Source of the DNA: Streptacidiphilus anmyonensis
GTDB taxonomy: Bacteria; Actinomycetota; Actinomycetes; Streptomycetales; Streptomycetaceae
DNA: 57,695 nucleotides
Assembly: GCF_000787855.1 (NCBI RefSeq)
Contig: NZ_BBPQ01000007.1
Span: forward strand, 151,891 to 209,585
Direction of reading: 5' to 3'
Positions 16,227 to 23,537 of this stretch are shown piece by piece. Each line of letters opens with the position of its first letter. The first letter of the stretch is position 1. The position numbers were made by a program, and so were the translations under genes. The notes beneath the pieces were generated by a model. The model was not told the DNA's origin and did not search any database. It was given only the letters and a program-made list of their open reading frames with translations.

Positions 16227-16976
16227 ATGGTGCACGTCGTCGATGTGGCCCAGGGACACGCGGTGGCGCTGCCGCCGCCGGGGCGGCGCGCGCTGCGGCT
16301 GCGTGTGCATCTGGCCTGCCCGGGTCTGGTGGCAGGGTGGGCGGAGGTGCGGGCGCTGGTCGTCGCGGACGTGCTGATGCGCGCCGTGGAGATGGAAGGA
16401 GCGCAGGTCTTCCCTTCGCTCGCGGTGCCGGACCTGTCGTCTCCGGAGCTGAGGCGCCTTGATCGGCTGCTGGCCTGCTACGGCGTCCGTGTGCCTGAGG
16501 TGGACGACGAACCGAACGCCGATGTCCATGTGCTGACCAGCACAGCCCGCCCTCCGCGTGGGTCGGGCGTCGCGCTGCGGGTGGGGCCGACGAGCGTCGC
16601 CGCACAGATTCCGCCGCTTCCCCGAGAACCGACGGACCACGACGCGTCGGTGCGACGGTGCGCGTTGCTCGCCACTCCCTGGCGCGAGCCGGTTGCTGCG
16701 GGCGCGGCCGACCTGATGGACGCCGCGGTCGCGCTGGCGGGCTGGCGCGCCTACGTGGCGAGTTGGTCGCATGCCCCGTCCGCGCCGGTGCCGCCGACGG
16801 TCCGGGATCGTGCCCGCGGGCTGCTCGACGCAGAGCTGGACACCCCGGGACTGCTGGCGCTGCTGCGTGAGGTGGCCGACGATACGAGCCTGCCTGACGG
16901 GGCCAGGTTCGAGGCGTTCGTGTGGCTGGACCAGGTACTCGGCATCGAGCTCAGCCGCGACGTCGGTCACGGCTGA
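16227..16976 (+). CDS. Cysteinyl-tRNA-synthetase-like protein lacking catalytic motifs
   Basis: The 249-residue protein resembles a shortened class I CysRS/MshC fold without its active site. Residues about 43-60 (VRALVVADVLMRAVEMEGAQV) mimic the helix after the HIGH motif (DVLxRxLxxxGxxV). The C-terminal part RGLLDAELDTPGLLALLREV, followed after a gap by FVWLDQVLGIEL, mimics the CysRS segment with D.x.TP.AL..L and LD.VLGL. Neither HIGH nor KMSKS is present, nor the zinc cysteines. It therefore cannot aminoacylate and may be a regulatory or degenerate paralogue. The assignment is inferred from pattern. It has its own divergent promoter region with the ABC operon; no OsdR box is seen. Confidence 0.55.
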   Translation: MVHVVDVAQGHAVALPPPGRRALRLRVHLACPGLVAGWAEVRALVVADVLMRAVEMEGAQVFPSLAVPDLSSPELRRLDRLLACYGVRVPEVDDEPNADVHVLTSTARPPRGSGVALRVGPTSVAAQIPPLPREPTDHDASVRRCALLATPWREPVAAGAADLMDAAVALAGWRAYVASWSHAPSAPVPPTVRDRARGLLDAELDTPGLLALLREVADDTSLPDGARFEAFVWLDQVLGIELSRDVGHG

Positions 16977-17228
16977 AACCCGTAGCCTTGCTGGAGCTGC
17001 GGACGAGACCACCTTCCCTCCGAAGCTCCGGGGCCCGGCGTCGACGACGACTCGCAACGCGCTCGGGCCCGTCGCTGAGCACACCTGGGCGACATCGTGC
17101 CCGCACCCGGCCCCTTCTCGGGATCGCGTCGGTGACCGGTTGCTGTCCCGGCGGCTTTCCGCTTGCCTGACTACCTCCCGAGGACGCCCCGGGTGGCCTT
17201 GCGTCTGCTACGGCCGTTGCATGAAGGC

Positions 17229-17471
17229 ATGAGCACTCTCAACGACCTGTTGACCGAGATCGACACGTGGCCTGAGCCCATCGAGCGTGACGACGTTCGC
17301 GAACTCGTTCAGCGAGCCTGGGGCATCGCGATCGGTCATGGGCAGTACAGCCCCAGGATGGTCGATGACGAGGACGATCTCGAACCTCACGGACTGGAGG
17401 GTCGGATGCTTCGCCTCGAGGAGGCGCTGCGCCGAAGCGGCCTGTCCGACAGTGAGATCGCTCAGATCTAG
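17229..17471 (+). CDS. Small acidic hypothetical protein (80 aa)
   Basis: The protein begins MSTLNDLLTEIDTWPEPIER and is rich in Asp/Glu and Leu with two predicted helices (VRELVQRAWGIAIGHG and LRLEEALRRSGLSDSEIAQI). The downstream helix ends like a small helix-turn-helix or docking segment. GAAGG precedes the ATG closely. No family was recognised. The 252 bp between the CysRS-like gene and this one shows no gene. Confidence 0.5.
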   Translation: MSTLNDLLTEIDTWPEPIERDDVRELVQRAWGIAIGHGQYSPRMVDDEDDLEPHGLEGRMLRLEEALRRSGLSDSEIAQI

Positions 17472-17652
17472 ATCGGCCACCTGGTGCCGTGACAGCCGAC
17501 GTTCGCCATGTCGTGAGGCGCCGTCGGGAGAACGGGTCCGGGGCCTCCTCGCGCATCCGCCGGCGTCTGCGTCGTCGACGACCGCCGACGAATCAGAGGT
17601 CAGCCAGCGGCAGGCCGAGGAGGTCGTGCCATGCCCGGCGGCCGGCGCAGGT

Positions 17653-17886
17653 CACGACGAGGGCACGGGTTGTGCCGATCCGTGTGATCCAGCCGGCGGT
17701 GCGCTCGACACCGGTGACAACCGTCTCCAGGCGACCTCGGCGTCGCGGCGCGACCCGGTCGACCGGCCCGTTCCGGAGATCGGCGACGAGTTCGCCGCCG
17801 GCCGCGCGCTCGTCGACCTCGGCTACCGACTGCTGCGCGCGGGCAACTCGGACTCCTCTGACAACACCGTCGACGTCCCGAAGTGA
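17653..17886 (+). pseudogene. Degenerate DUF1876 (dsRBD-like) gene
   Basis: The frame reads ALDTGDNRLQATSASRRDPV followed by DRPVPEIGDEFAAGRALVDL and GYRLLRAGNSDSSD, ending at a TGA at 17884-17886. This is the DUF1876 core (GxGxARRxPxDxxVPEIGDELAxxRALxDLxxxLL). The normal first strands (WxVxVxIDEHDGRTxAxAxL) are distorted to HDEGTGCADPCDPAG, with no start codon or ribosome site, so the 5' end has decayed. DUF1876 proteins are typical members of actinobacterial dormancy islands. Confidence 0.6.
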
Positions 17887-18015
17887 ACGCCGCGAGTGCT
17901 CCGCAGGTGGATTCCGGCCGGGCGCTCGCCGGGGACTGCTGGTGGCGCGAGATTCCGGACGCGTCCGTCGATGCCTGCCGCACTGTGGACGCTGCGACGG
18001 GAAGAGCGGGAGTCG

Positions 18016-18029
18016 GGGCCGGTCGGCCC
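18016..18029. promoter_or_regulatory. OsdR/DevR-like box (perfect) upstream of HTH-PNPOx gene
   Basis: GGGCCG-GT-CGGCCC with both arms exact, ending 125 bp before the ATG of the HTH-PNPOx gene. The surrounding 267 bp (17887-18154) shows no gene. Confidence 0.75.
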
Positions 18030-18154
18030 TGTCCTCCGCTTGCACCGTGCCGAACGCTGGAAGGGAAGGAAGCCCGGGGCGTCGGCCGTTGCCGCACCCG
18101 CTGGCGCGTCGCCGTCGTCCCGCGCTGGTGACGGACCGAGAAGGAGGCCTGACC

Positions 18155-18859
18155 ATGTTCGCGGCATCCAACGACAGAGCGGATGTTCCTCACCGCCCTG
18201 GTGACCTCGGTCGCCGGATCACTCGCCGACGCCAGGAGCTCGGCCTCTCGATTGACGAACTGGCCGAACGCGCCGGCATGGCGCCCGCCTTCCTGGAGTG
18301 GGTGGAGACGCGTCCGGCCGAACTCGGCACAGGTAGCCTCGCCCGCATCGCCGCCGCCCTCGACACCTCCCGGCAGGAACTGCTGGGCGGCGACCTTGGC
18401 GCCCCACCGGGCCGCACCGGACCGGACCGGCGCGCGGTTCTGGCCGAGCTGACCGACCAGGAGTGCCGCAGTCGCCTCGGGCAGCAGGGGGTGGGTCGTG
18501 TGGTCTTCCAGATGGGCGACGCGTTGATCGTCAGGCCCGTCAACTACCGGGTGGTGGACGGTTCCGTCCTCTTCCGCACGCAGCCTGGCGGAGTGCTGGC
18601 CGGGGTCGTGGGACGGCGGGTCGTGCTGGAGGTCGACCGTCTCGACGAGGCGCTGGCCCAAGGCTGGAGCGTACTGGTGTCGGGCGTCGCCGAGGAGGAC
18701 CGCCGGGACATCGACCGACCCGGCGCGCAGCAGGAGGAACCGCAGCCCTGGGCGGAAGGGCCCCGCGAACTGCTGGTCCGCATCCACGCCTCGAAGATCA
18801 CCGGGCGGGAACTCAGGCCCCGCACCGGGATGCCGGAGCCGCCGCCTGGCGCCGGGTGA
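18155..18859 (+). CDS. XRE-type HTH fused to a PNPOx-fold flavin/nucleotide-binding domain
   Basis: The 234-residue protein starts with an XRE helix-turn-helix (about 14-72: LGRRITRRRQELGLSIDELA, then ERAGMAPAFLEWVE, LGTGSLARIAAAL). After a linker it continues with a split-barrel PNPOx-like domain (about 95-220: LTDQECRSRLGQQGVGRVVF, VRPVNYRVVDGSVLFRT, VVLEVDRLDEALAQGWSVLV). The second domain probably binds FMN, F420 or heme. The fusion suggests a redox-responsive DNA-binding protein. AAGGAGG lies 7 nt before the ATG, and a perfect OsdR-like box lies upstream. A broken relative of the PNPOx half is at 11251-11501. Confidence 0.9.
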   Translation: MFAASNDRADVPHRPGDLGRRITRRRQELGLSIDELAERAGMAPAFLEWVETRPAELGTGSLARIAAALDTSRQELLGGDLGAPPGRTGPDRRAVLAELTDQECRSRLGQQGVGRVVFQMGDALIVRPVNYRVVDGSVLFRTQPGGVLAGVVGRRVVLEVDRLDEALAQGWSVLVSGVAEEDRRDIDRPGAQQEEPQPWAEGPRELLVRIHASKITGRELRPRTGMPEPPPGAG

Positions 18860-18884
18860 GAGGACTCCCGCGACGGGCCACGGA

Positions 18885-19211
18885 TCACCGGTCGACTCGG
18901 CCGCCGCCCTCGAGTCTCGCCGCGACGCGAGCCCTGGCCAGCAGGAGTGAGGCCTCCATAGCGGCTTGCCGCAACCGGGCTGTCTTCGCTCGTTCCGCGT
19001 CCGACACGGCCCGTGTCCGTGCCCGCTCGGCTTCCGGTTCGGGCCCGGGCCCCGTCCACTGCGGCGGATCAGGAATCAACGCGCGGTACTTCGCGGACAC
19101 CTGTTCGCAGTGGGCGTCCAGTTCGGCTCGGGCTGAGCCCTCGGGGTCCCTGGGGGGCCAAGCCCGCGCGGAGCGGGACCATCGGCCCGCGGGTGTGGCC
19201 CGCCCGGCCAC
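18885..19211 (-). CDS. Hypothetical helical protein (up to 108 aa)
   Basis: The central and C-terminal part (ELDAHCEQVSAKYRALIPDP, then ERARTRAVSDAERAKTARLR and QAAMEASLLLARARVAARLE) has normal composition and helix-forming heptad content. The first 25 residues look random and have no clear ribosome site, so the true start is uncertain. The 5' end overlaps an operator-like palindrome at 19175-19188. It is convergent with the HTH-PNPOx gene. No family was recognised. Confidence 0.4.
   Translation of the reverse strand: MAGRATPAGRWSRSARAWPPRDPEGSARAELDAHCEQVSAKYRALIPDPPQWTGPGPEPEAERARTRAVSDAERAKTARLRQAAMEASLLLARARVAARLEGGGRVDR
19175..19188. promoter_or_regulatory. OsdR/DevR-like box (degenerate) upstream of CBS-BON gene
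   Basis: GGGACC-AT-CGGCCC: four of six arm pairs complement. The identical 14-mer occurs at 44801-44814 before the oleate hydratase gene. It ends 136 bp before the ATG of the CBS-BON gene. Identity between two distant sites supports function despite the imperfect symmetry. Confidence 0.55.
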
Positions 19212-19324
19212 TGCGTCACCCCTGGTTCGGGAGCGACGCTGGAGATGGACGAGAGTCTCCCCGGATCGGGGCGACCCGTCCCTGGGCAGGGCACGGCTGC
19301 TTGCGTTCGGGAAGGAAGAGCGAC

Positions 19325-19996
19325 ATGAGACACCGCATCGTCGACGACCTGATGACGCGCGAGGTGACCAGCGTCCAGGTCGACACGCCGTTCAAGGAGA
19401 TCGCCGAGATCCTCACCGAGCGGGAGATCAGCGCCGCCCCGGTCCTCGACGGCTCCGGGCGGCTGGTCGGTCTGGTCTCCGAGGCGGACCTGCTGCGCAA
19501 GCAGGCCGCCCAGGCCGAGCCCGAGGGCCGCGGCCCCGCGCCGCGCTCCGCCTCCGAGTTCGAACCCGGTGTCGCCGCCACAGCCGAGGACGTGATGACC
19601 GCACCCGTGTTCACCGCGCACTCCGGCTGGAGCGTGGTGGAGGCGGCCCGCGCCATGAAGCTGCACGGCGTCAAGCGGCTGCCCGTGGTGGACGACACGG
19701 ACCGCGTGATCGGCATGGTCAGCCGTCGCGACCTGCTGCGCGTCTTCGTCCGCACCGACCGCGCCATCCGCGAGGAGATCGAGTACGACGTGCTGCGCGA
19801 GACGCTGGCGCTGGACCCCGGCGCGGTCCAGGTCCACGTCGTCGACGGCGTGGTGACCCTCGCGGGCCGCGTGCCGCGCCGCAGCCTCGTGCCCGTGGTC
19901 GAGCGCCTGTGCCGTGGCGTGGACGGAGTGGTCGGCCTCGACTCCCAGCTGGGCTTCGTGGAGGACGACTCGCGCGCCACCCACGCGGTGGGGTGA
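19325..19996 (+). CDS. CBS-CBS-BON protein
   Basis: The 223-residue protein begins MRHRIVDDLMTREVTSVQVD. CBS1 is at about 8-62 (APVLDGSGRLVGLVSEADLL), CBS2 at about 84-142 (DVMTAPVFTAHSGWSVVEAA, KRLPVVDDTDRVIGMVSRRDLL) and BON at about 155-215 (VQVHVVDGVVTLAGRVPRRS). The layout equals the copies at 11728, 30354 and 36398, which implies local duplication. GAAGGAAGAG precedes the ATG. The next gene, a two-CBS protein, starts 8 bp after its stop, so the two form an operon. Confidence 0.92.
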   Translation: MRHRIVDDLMTREVTSVQVDTPFKEIAEILTEREISAAPVLDGSGRLVGLVSEADLLRKQAAQAEPEGRGPAPRSASEFEPGVAATAEDVMTAPVFTAHSGWSVVEAARAMKLHGVKRLPVVDDTDRVIGMVSRRDLLRVFVRTDRAIREEIEYDVLRETLALDPGAVQVHVVDGVVTLAGRVPRRSLVPVVERLCRGVDGVVGLDSQLGFVEDDSRATHAVG

Positions 19997-20003
19997 ACCG
20001 GCC

Positions 20004-20456
20004 GTGCGCGTCCGCGATGTGATGAACGCCCCGACCGTCACCGTCGGACCGGACGACTCCATCCGGCGGGCCGCGGAATCCATGCGGGCGCACGACGTGG
20101 GCTGCGTCCTCGTCACGGCCGACGGGGCGCCCCTCGGAGTCGTCACCGACCGCGACATCGCCGTGCGGGCGGTCGCCCCCGGCCACGACATGGGGGCGCC
20201 GGTGGCCACGATCATGTCCGAGCCCGTGGTGACTCTCGACGCCGACGCGGACCTCGCCGACGCCTACCGGGCCTTCCGACGCAGCGGACGCCGACGGCTC
20301 CCGGTCGTCGTCCAGGGGCGCACGGTCGGGCTTCTGGCCGTCGACGACCTCTTCCTCGACGTGTTCCAGCGCTACGCGGACCTGCTCGGTCCCGTCTCCT
20401 GGAGCACCCTCACCGACGAGCCGCTGGACGAGGGGCCGCTGGGGCAGCCCGCGTGA
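20004..20456 (+). CDS. Stand-alone CBS-pair protein
   Basis: The 150-residue protein consists of one CBS pair only: VRDVMNAPTVTVGPDDSIRR and GCVLVTADGAPLGVVTDRDI for CBS1, then TIMSEPVVTLDADADLADAY and RRRLPVVVQGRTVGLLAVDDL for CBS2. It starts with GTG at 20004, 8 bp after the preceding CBS-BON gene, and is probably translated by coupling. It lacks BON. It is of the type thought to bind AMP/ATP/NAD(H) in dormancy regions (compare the DevR-regulated hypoxic-response protein 1 of M. tuberculosis). Confidence 0.9.
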   Translation: MRVRDVMNAPTVTVGPDDSIRRAAESMRAHDVGCVLVTADGAPLGVVTDRDIAVRAVAPGHDMGAPVATIMSEPVVTLDADADLADAYRAFRRSGRRRLPVVVQGRTVGLLAVDDLFLDVFQRYADLLGPVSWSTLTDEPLDEGPLGQPA

Positions 20457-20467
20457 GGGAGTGACAC

Positions 20468-20551
20468 ATGACCGCCACCCACAGGCGAGTCCTGGCCGCT
20501 CGGATGACGCGCACGTCGCACTGGGTCCGCCGTGAGCCGCACCATCCCTGA
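20468..20551 (+). CDS. Possible 27-codon leader peptide before the monooxygenase gene
   Basis: An ATG at 20468 preceded by AGGGAGTGACAC (GGGAG with 6-nt spacing) opens a frame of 27 codons (MTATHRRVLAARMTRTSHWV...) that stops at TGA 20549-20551. The frame overlaps the GTG start of the FAD monooxygenase by 20 bp. It may couple or attenuate translation of the monooxygenase, or be fortuitous. No conservation can be judged here. Confidence 0.25.
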   Translation: MTATHRRVLAARMTRTSHWVRREPHHP

Positions 20552-22157
20552 GCCGGACGTGCTGGTCGTCGGCGCCGGGCCGACCGGCCTGGCGCTCGCT
20601 CTGTCGGCCCACGACCACGGTGCCCGCGTGCGGGTGGTGGAGCGTCGGCCGGGGGCCTTCCGTCCCTCCCGCGCGCTCATCACGCATGCGCGGACCCTGG
20701 AGGTGCTGCGCCCGTTCGGCGTCACCGACTCCCTGCTCGCACGGGCGGACACCGCCCCGGCAGCCGCCGTGCACCTGGGGTCCCACGTCGTCGAGGAACG
20801 CCTCGCCGACCTGGCCCTGCCGGACACGGCCTTCCCGCATCTCACGCTGGTGCGCCAGGCGGACGTCGAGGCGGTGCTCGGCGCGGCGGTGGAGGAACGT
20901 GGGGTCCGGATCGAGCGCGGCACGGAGCTGCTCGGTGTCGCCGACGGCGCGGACCGGGCGGTCGCCGAACTGTGCACCCCGCTCGGCCTCGAAGAGGTCG
21001 GCTGCCGGTTCGTCGCTGGGTGCGACGGACCGGCCAGCACCGTACGCGCCCTCTCCGGGATCGGCTGGCGCGGCGGCCCGTATGCGGAGGAGGTCGTCCT
21101 GGCGGACCTGGAGTTCGCGGTCGGCAACCGGGACACCGGCACGCACGTGGTGGCCGGAAGACAGGGCCTCGTGTTCCTCTTCCCGCTCGGCGAGTCCGCC
21201 ACCTGGCGGATGCTCGCCACCCGGCGCACACCCGAGGGGCCTACTCCCGCGTTCGGGCAGCCCGGCCCACCCGTGGAGGCGGCCGAGCTCGACCGGCTCC
21301 TGCGCGACGCTGGTTTCGACAAGCCGATCGCGGAGGTCACGTGGTCGGCCCGCGTGCCGCTGCAGCACCGACTGGCTCCCCGCTTCCGGCACGGGCGGCT
21401 GTTCCTGGCGGGGGATGCGGCGCACGCGTACTCACCCGCCACCGGGCAGGGTATGAACGCCGGTATCCAGGACGCCGCCAACCCGGGCTGGAAGCTCGCC
21501 TTCGCAGCCGTCTCCGAGGCACCGCCGAGGGGCCTGCGGGTCCTGCTCGACAGCTACGGCGCGGAGCGCCGGCCCGTGGCGCTGAGCCGATTGCTGCTGG
21601 CCCACGCCGCCTTCTGGGGCGAGGCGTCCACCGCCCCGCTGCCCTCCTGGCTGCGCGGGACCGTCGGACCGCTGGCCGCGCCGGCCGCGCCGCTGCTGCT
21701 GCGCCGGCGGCGCCTGGTCGCGCAGGGGATCCGGACCATTTCGCAGCTGCGGGTCCACTACCGCGGCAGCGAGCTGTCCGTCGAGGCGTCGCCCCGGCCC
21801 GCCGGTTGGCGCGCGGGCGACCGTCTTCCGGACCTTCCCGTCACCGTCCGTGGCCGTACGACCTGTCTCCACGCGCTGCTCGCGACTCCGGGCGTCCATC
21901 TGCTGCTGCACCCGCGCACGGCGCCGCCGGGCCTGCCCGCGCTGGGGCCACAGGTCAACGTCCACCGCCTCGAAGGGCTGCCCGGCGAGGGCCTCACCCT
22001 CGTCCGACCGGACGGCTACATCGGGCTTCGCTGCGACGACGCGGATACGGCAGCGCTGGGCGCCTGGCTCAGGCTCGCCGCCGCTCTGCCGGGGACCGGG
22101 CGACGGCGGCCCGCGATGCCGGACAGCGGGCCGGGACCGAACGGCCCTACCCCGTGA
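20532..22157 (+). CDS. FAD-dependent aromatic hydroxylase-type monooxygenase (PHBH/TfdB family)
   Basis: The 541-residue protein has the FAD-binding GxGxxG motif in VLVVGAGPTGLALALSAHDH (about 10-29). It also has the DG motif in FVAGCDGPASTVRALSGIGW and the GD motif in LFLAGDAAHAYSPATGQGMN (flavin ribitol contact). The C-terminal thioredoxin-like domain (about 400-530) is that of class A aromatic hydroxylases such as RdmE/PgaE. The normal GDAAHxxPPxGGQGMNTGIQDAxNL text is slightly altered (SPATGQGMNAGIQDAANP). Substrate is unknown: it could be a polyketide, phenol or quinone. GTG start. Its 3' end contains the OsdR-like box of the following gene. Confidence 0.88.
   Translation: MSRTIPEPDVLVVGAGPTGLALALSAHDHGARVRVVERRPGAFRPSRALITHARTLEVLRPFGVTDSLLARADTAPAAAVHLGSHVVEERLADLALPDTAFPHLTLVRQADVEAVLGAAVEERGVRIERGTELLGVADGADRAVAELCTPLGLEEVGCRFVAGCDGPASTVRALSGIGWRGGPYAEEVVLADLEFAVGNRDTGTHVVAGRQGLVFLFPLGESATWRMLATRRTPEGPTPAFGQPGPPVEAAELDRLLRDAGFDKPIAEVTWSARVPLQHRLAPRFRHGRLFLAGDAAHAYSPATGQGMNAGIQDAANPGWKLAFAAVSEAPPRGLRVLLDSYGAERRPVALSRLLLAHAAFWGEASTAPLPSWLRGTVGPLAAPAAPLLLRRRRLVAQGIRTISQLRVHYRGSELSVEASPRPAGWRAGDRLPDLPVTVRGRTTCLHALLATPGVHLLLHPRTAPPGLPALGPQVNVHRLEGLPGEGLTLVRPDGYIGLRCDDADTAALGAWLRLAAALPGTGRRRPAMPDSGPGPNGPTP
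22134..22147. promoter_or_regulatory. OsdR/DevR-like box inside the 3' end of the monooxygenase gene
   Basis: GGACCG-AA-CGGCCC with five of six arm pairs complementary, ending 72 bp before the GTG of the Rv2629-like gene. The site is embedded in the last codons of the preceding gene, so the downstream gene probably has its own hypoxia promoter. Confidence 0.65.
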
Positions 22158-22219
22158 GCGTCCGGCGCGTAGCGTGGGACATGGCCGCTCTGCCTGCGTC
22201 GGAACCGAGGAGGCGCGCC

Positions 22220-23314
22220 GTGGATCTCTCCTTCCTCAGCCCGCTCTACGCCCGCCCTGGGCCCTTCGCGTGCGTCTATCTGGAAGCGACCGGTGACGGT
22301 GACGGGCGGCGCACCCTTCCGGCCCGCTGGACGCCAGTGCGCGACGAACTGGTCGCGGAGGGCGCCGATGTGGCCACCGTCGGAGCGCTCGGGCACGGCA
22401 TGACCCCGGACGACCCGGCCATGTCCGGTCGTGGCATGGCGTTGTTCGCCGCACACGGCAGACTGGCGCTGGCCGAACCCCTGCCCGAGCGTCCCGGAAG
22501 TGATCGGGCGACGGTGGCGTTCGTGCCGGACGCCATGCCGCTGGCTCTGCAGCACGCACCGGACATCCCCTACACGGCTGTTCAGGTGAGGCGGGTCCAT
22601 GAGCCGGACGGCGTGTCACGGCTGGTGGCCGAGACACAGACCGGTCGCTGGCCGCTCGCGCGCGTCGCACCGCCGGAGTCGGAGGTGCGGCAGGCGGCCG
22701 CGGGGGAGTGGCGCCAGGAAGCCCGGGCCCTGGCTGCCGAACTGGCGGCCGGGACCGATCGCTTCGGCAGCGAGGTCCTTGTCTTGGCCGGTGACCGATG
22801 GGGCTGTTCCGTGCTGCGTGAGGCGATGCCGCCGCGGCTCCGCGAACGCGTGGTGCGCATCGTCGTCGAGGCGGAACCGGTCGAGCCGGGCCGACCGATG
22901 TTCGAGGAGGAGCTCGGCCACCTGCTGGACGGCCGGCTGAGCAGCAGTGACAAGCACCAACTGGACCGCTTCCTGGAGGAACGGGCCCGGCACGGGGAGG
23001 CGGTGGAGGGCCTGGCCGCGACAACGCGGGCGCTGCGCGCGGGCACGGTGGCGGTGCTGCTCGTCGACACCCCGAGCGAGCTGGACCGGGAACGGCTCTG
23101 GGTGGGCGCGGCCACCAGCCGGGTCGGCACGACCCGGGAGGAGCTGGAACCGCTTGAGGCCTCGGCCTGCTGGTCGGCGCCGGCCGATGCTGCCGTGCTC
23201 CGGGCCCTGGTCGGCGAGGGGGGCGAACTCCTCGCGATGCCACGCGGCGAACTCCCGCTGAGGGACGGCATCGGCGCACTCCTGCGCGGCCGGCCATCGG
23301 GGCGGGACGCGTGA
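22220..23314 (+). CDS. Rv2629-like protein (bacterial archaeo-eukaryotic release-factor fold)
   Basis: The 364-residue protein begins with GTG-encoded VDLSFLSPLYARPGPFACVYL and has the order of Rv2629/baeRF2-type proteins: an N-terminal domain (about 1-135), an eRF1 domain-2-like middle (about 140-260, with GTDRFGSEVLVLAGDRWGCS) and an eRF1 domain-3/L7Ae-like end (about 275-360, TRALRAGTVAVLLVDTPSEL). Rv2629 is a known DevR-regulon gene in M. tuberculosis. The family is related to eRF1 and may act on stalled ribosomes, but its activity is unproven. GAGGAGG precedes the start and an OsdR-like box lies 72 bp upstream. Confidence 0.8.
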   Translation: MDLSFLSPLYARPGPFACVYLEATGDGDGRRTLPARWTPVRDELVAEGADVATVGALGHGMTPDDPAMSGRGMALFAAHGRLALAEPLPERPGSDRATVAFVPDAMPLALQHAPDIPYTAVQVRRVHEPDGVSRLVAETQTGRWPLARVAPPESEVRQAAAGEWRQEARALAAELAAGTDRFGSEVLVLAGDRWGCSVLREAMPPRLRERVVRIVVEAEPVEPGRPMFEEELGHLLDGRLSSSDKHQLDRFLEERARHGEAVEGLAATTRALRAGTVAVLLVDTPSELDRERLWVGAATSRVGTTREELEPLEASACWSAPADAAVLRALVGEGGELLAMPRGELPLRDGIGALLRGRPSGRDA

Positions 23315-23476
23315 CCGGACCCGGTGTCGACCGAGCCCAGTACATCGGGGTCGGCCTGGTCCACACGAAGGCAGTCGACCTCGGCCTCGGGATGGGACGG
23401 GCCGCTCACAGCTGAGAGGTACCTCCACCGGCGCCGAAGTCCCGGTGGCGCCGATACCGGCCGGCCTCTTCGGGAT

Positions 23477-23500
23477 CCGCACGATTCCGCGGGCGTGCGG
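23477..23500. terminator. Hairpin between convergent Rv2629-like and pflA genes
   Basis: CCGCACG (23477-23483) pairs with CGTGCGG (23494-23500) across a 10-nt loop in the 223-bp gap between the convergent genes. The stem is only 7 bp and no T-tract follows, so it is a modest terminator candidate. Nothing else is recognisable in the gap. Confidence 0.35.
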
Positions 23501-23537
23501 GCGCCGCGCGCGATGAGCGAAGCCCGGCCCGACGGCG

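Noticed and set aside
17593-18171. Minus-strand frame ending in RRAWHDLLGLPLADL opposite the DUF1876 relic
   Set aside because: The tail looks protein-like, but the rest is random and the opposite strand carries the more diagnostic VPEIGDE motif, so I prefer the plus-strand relic.
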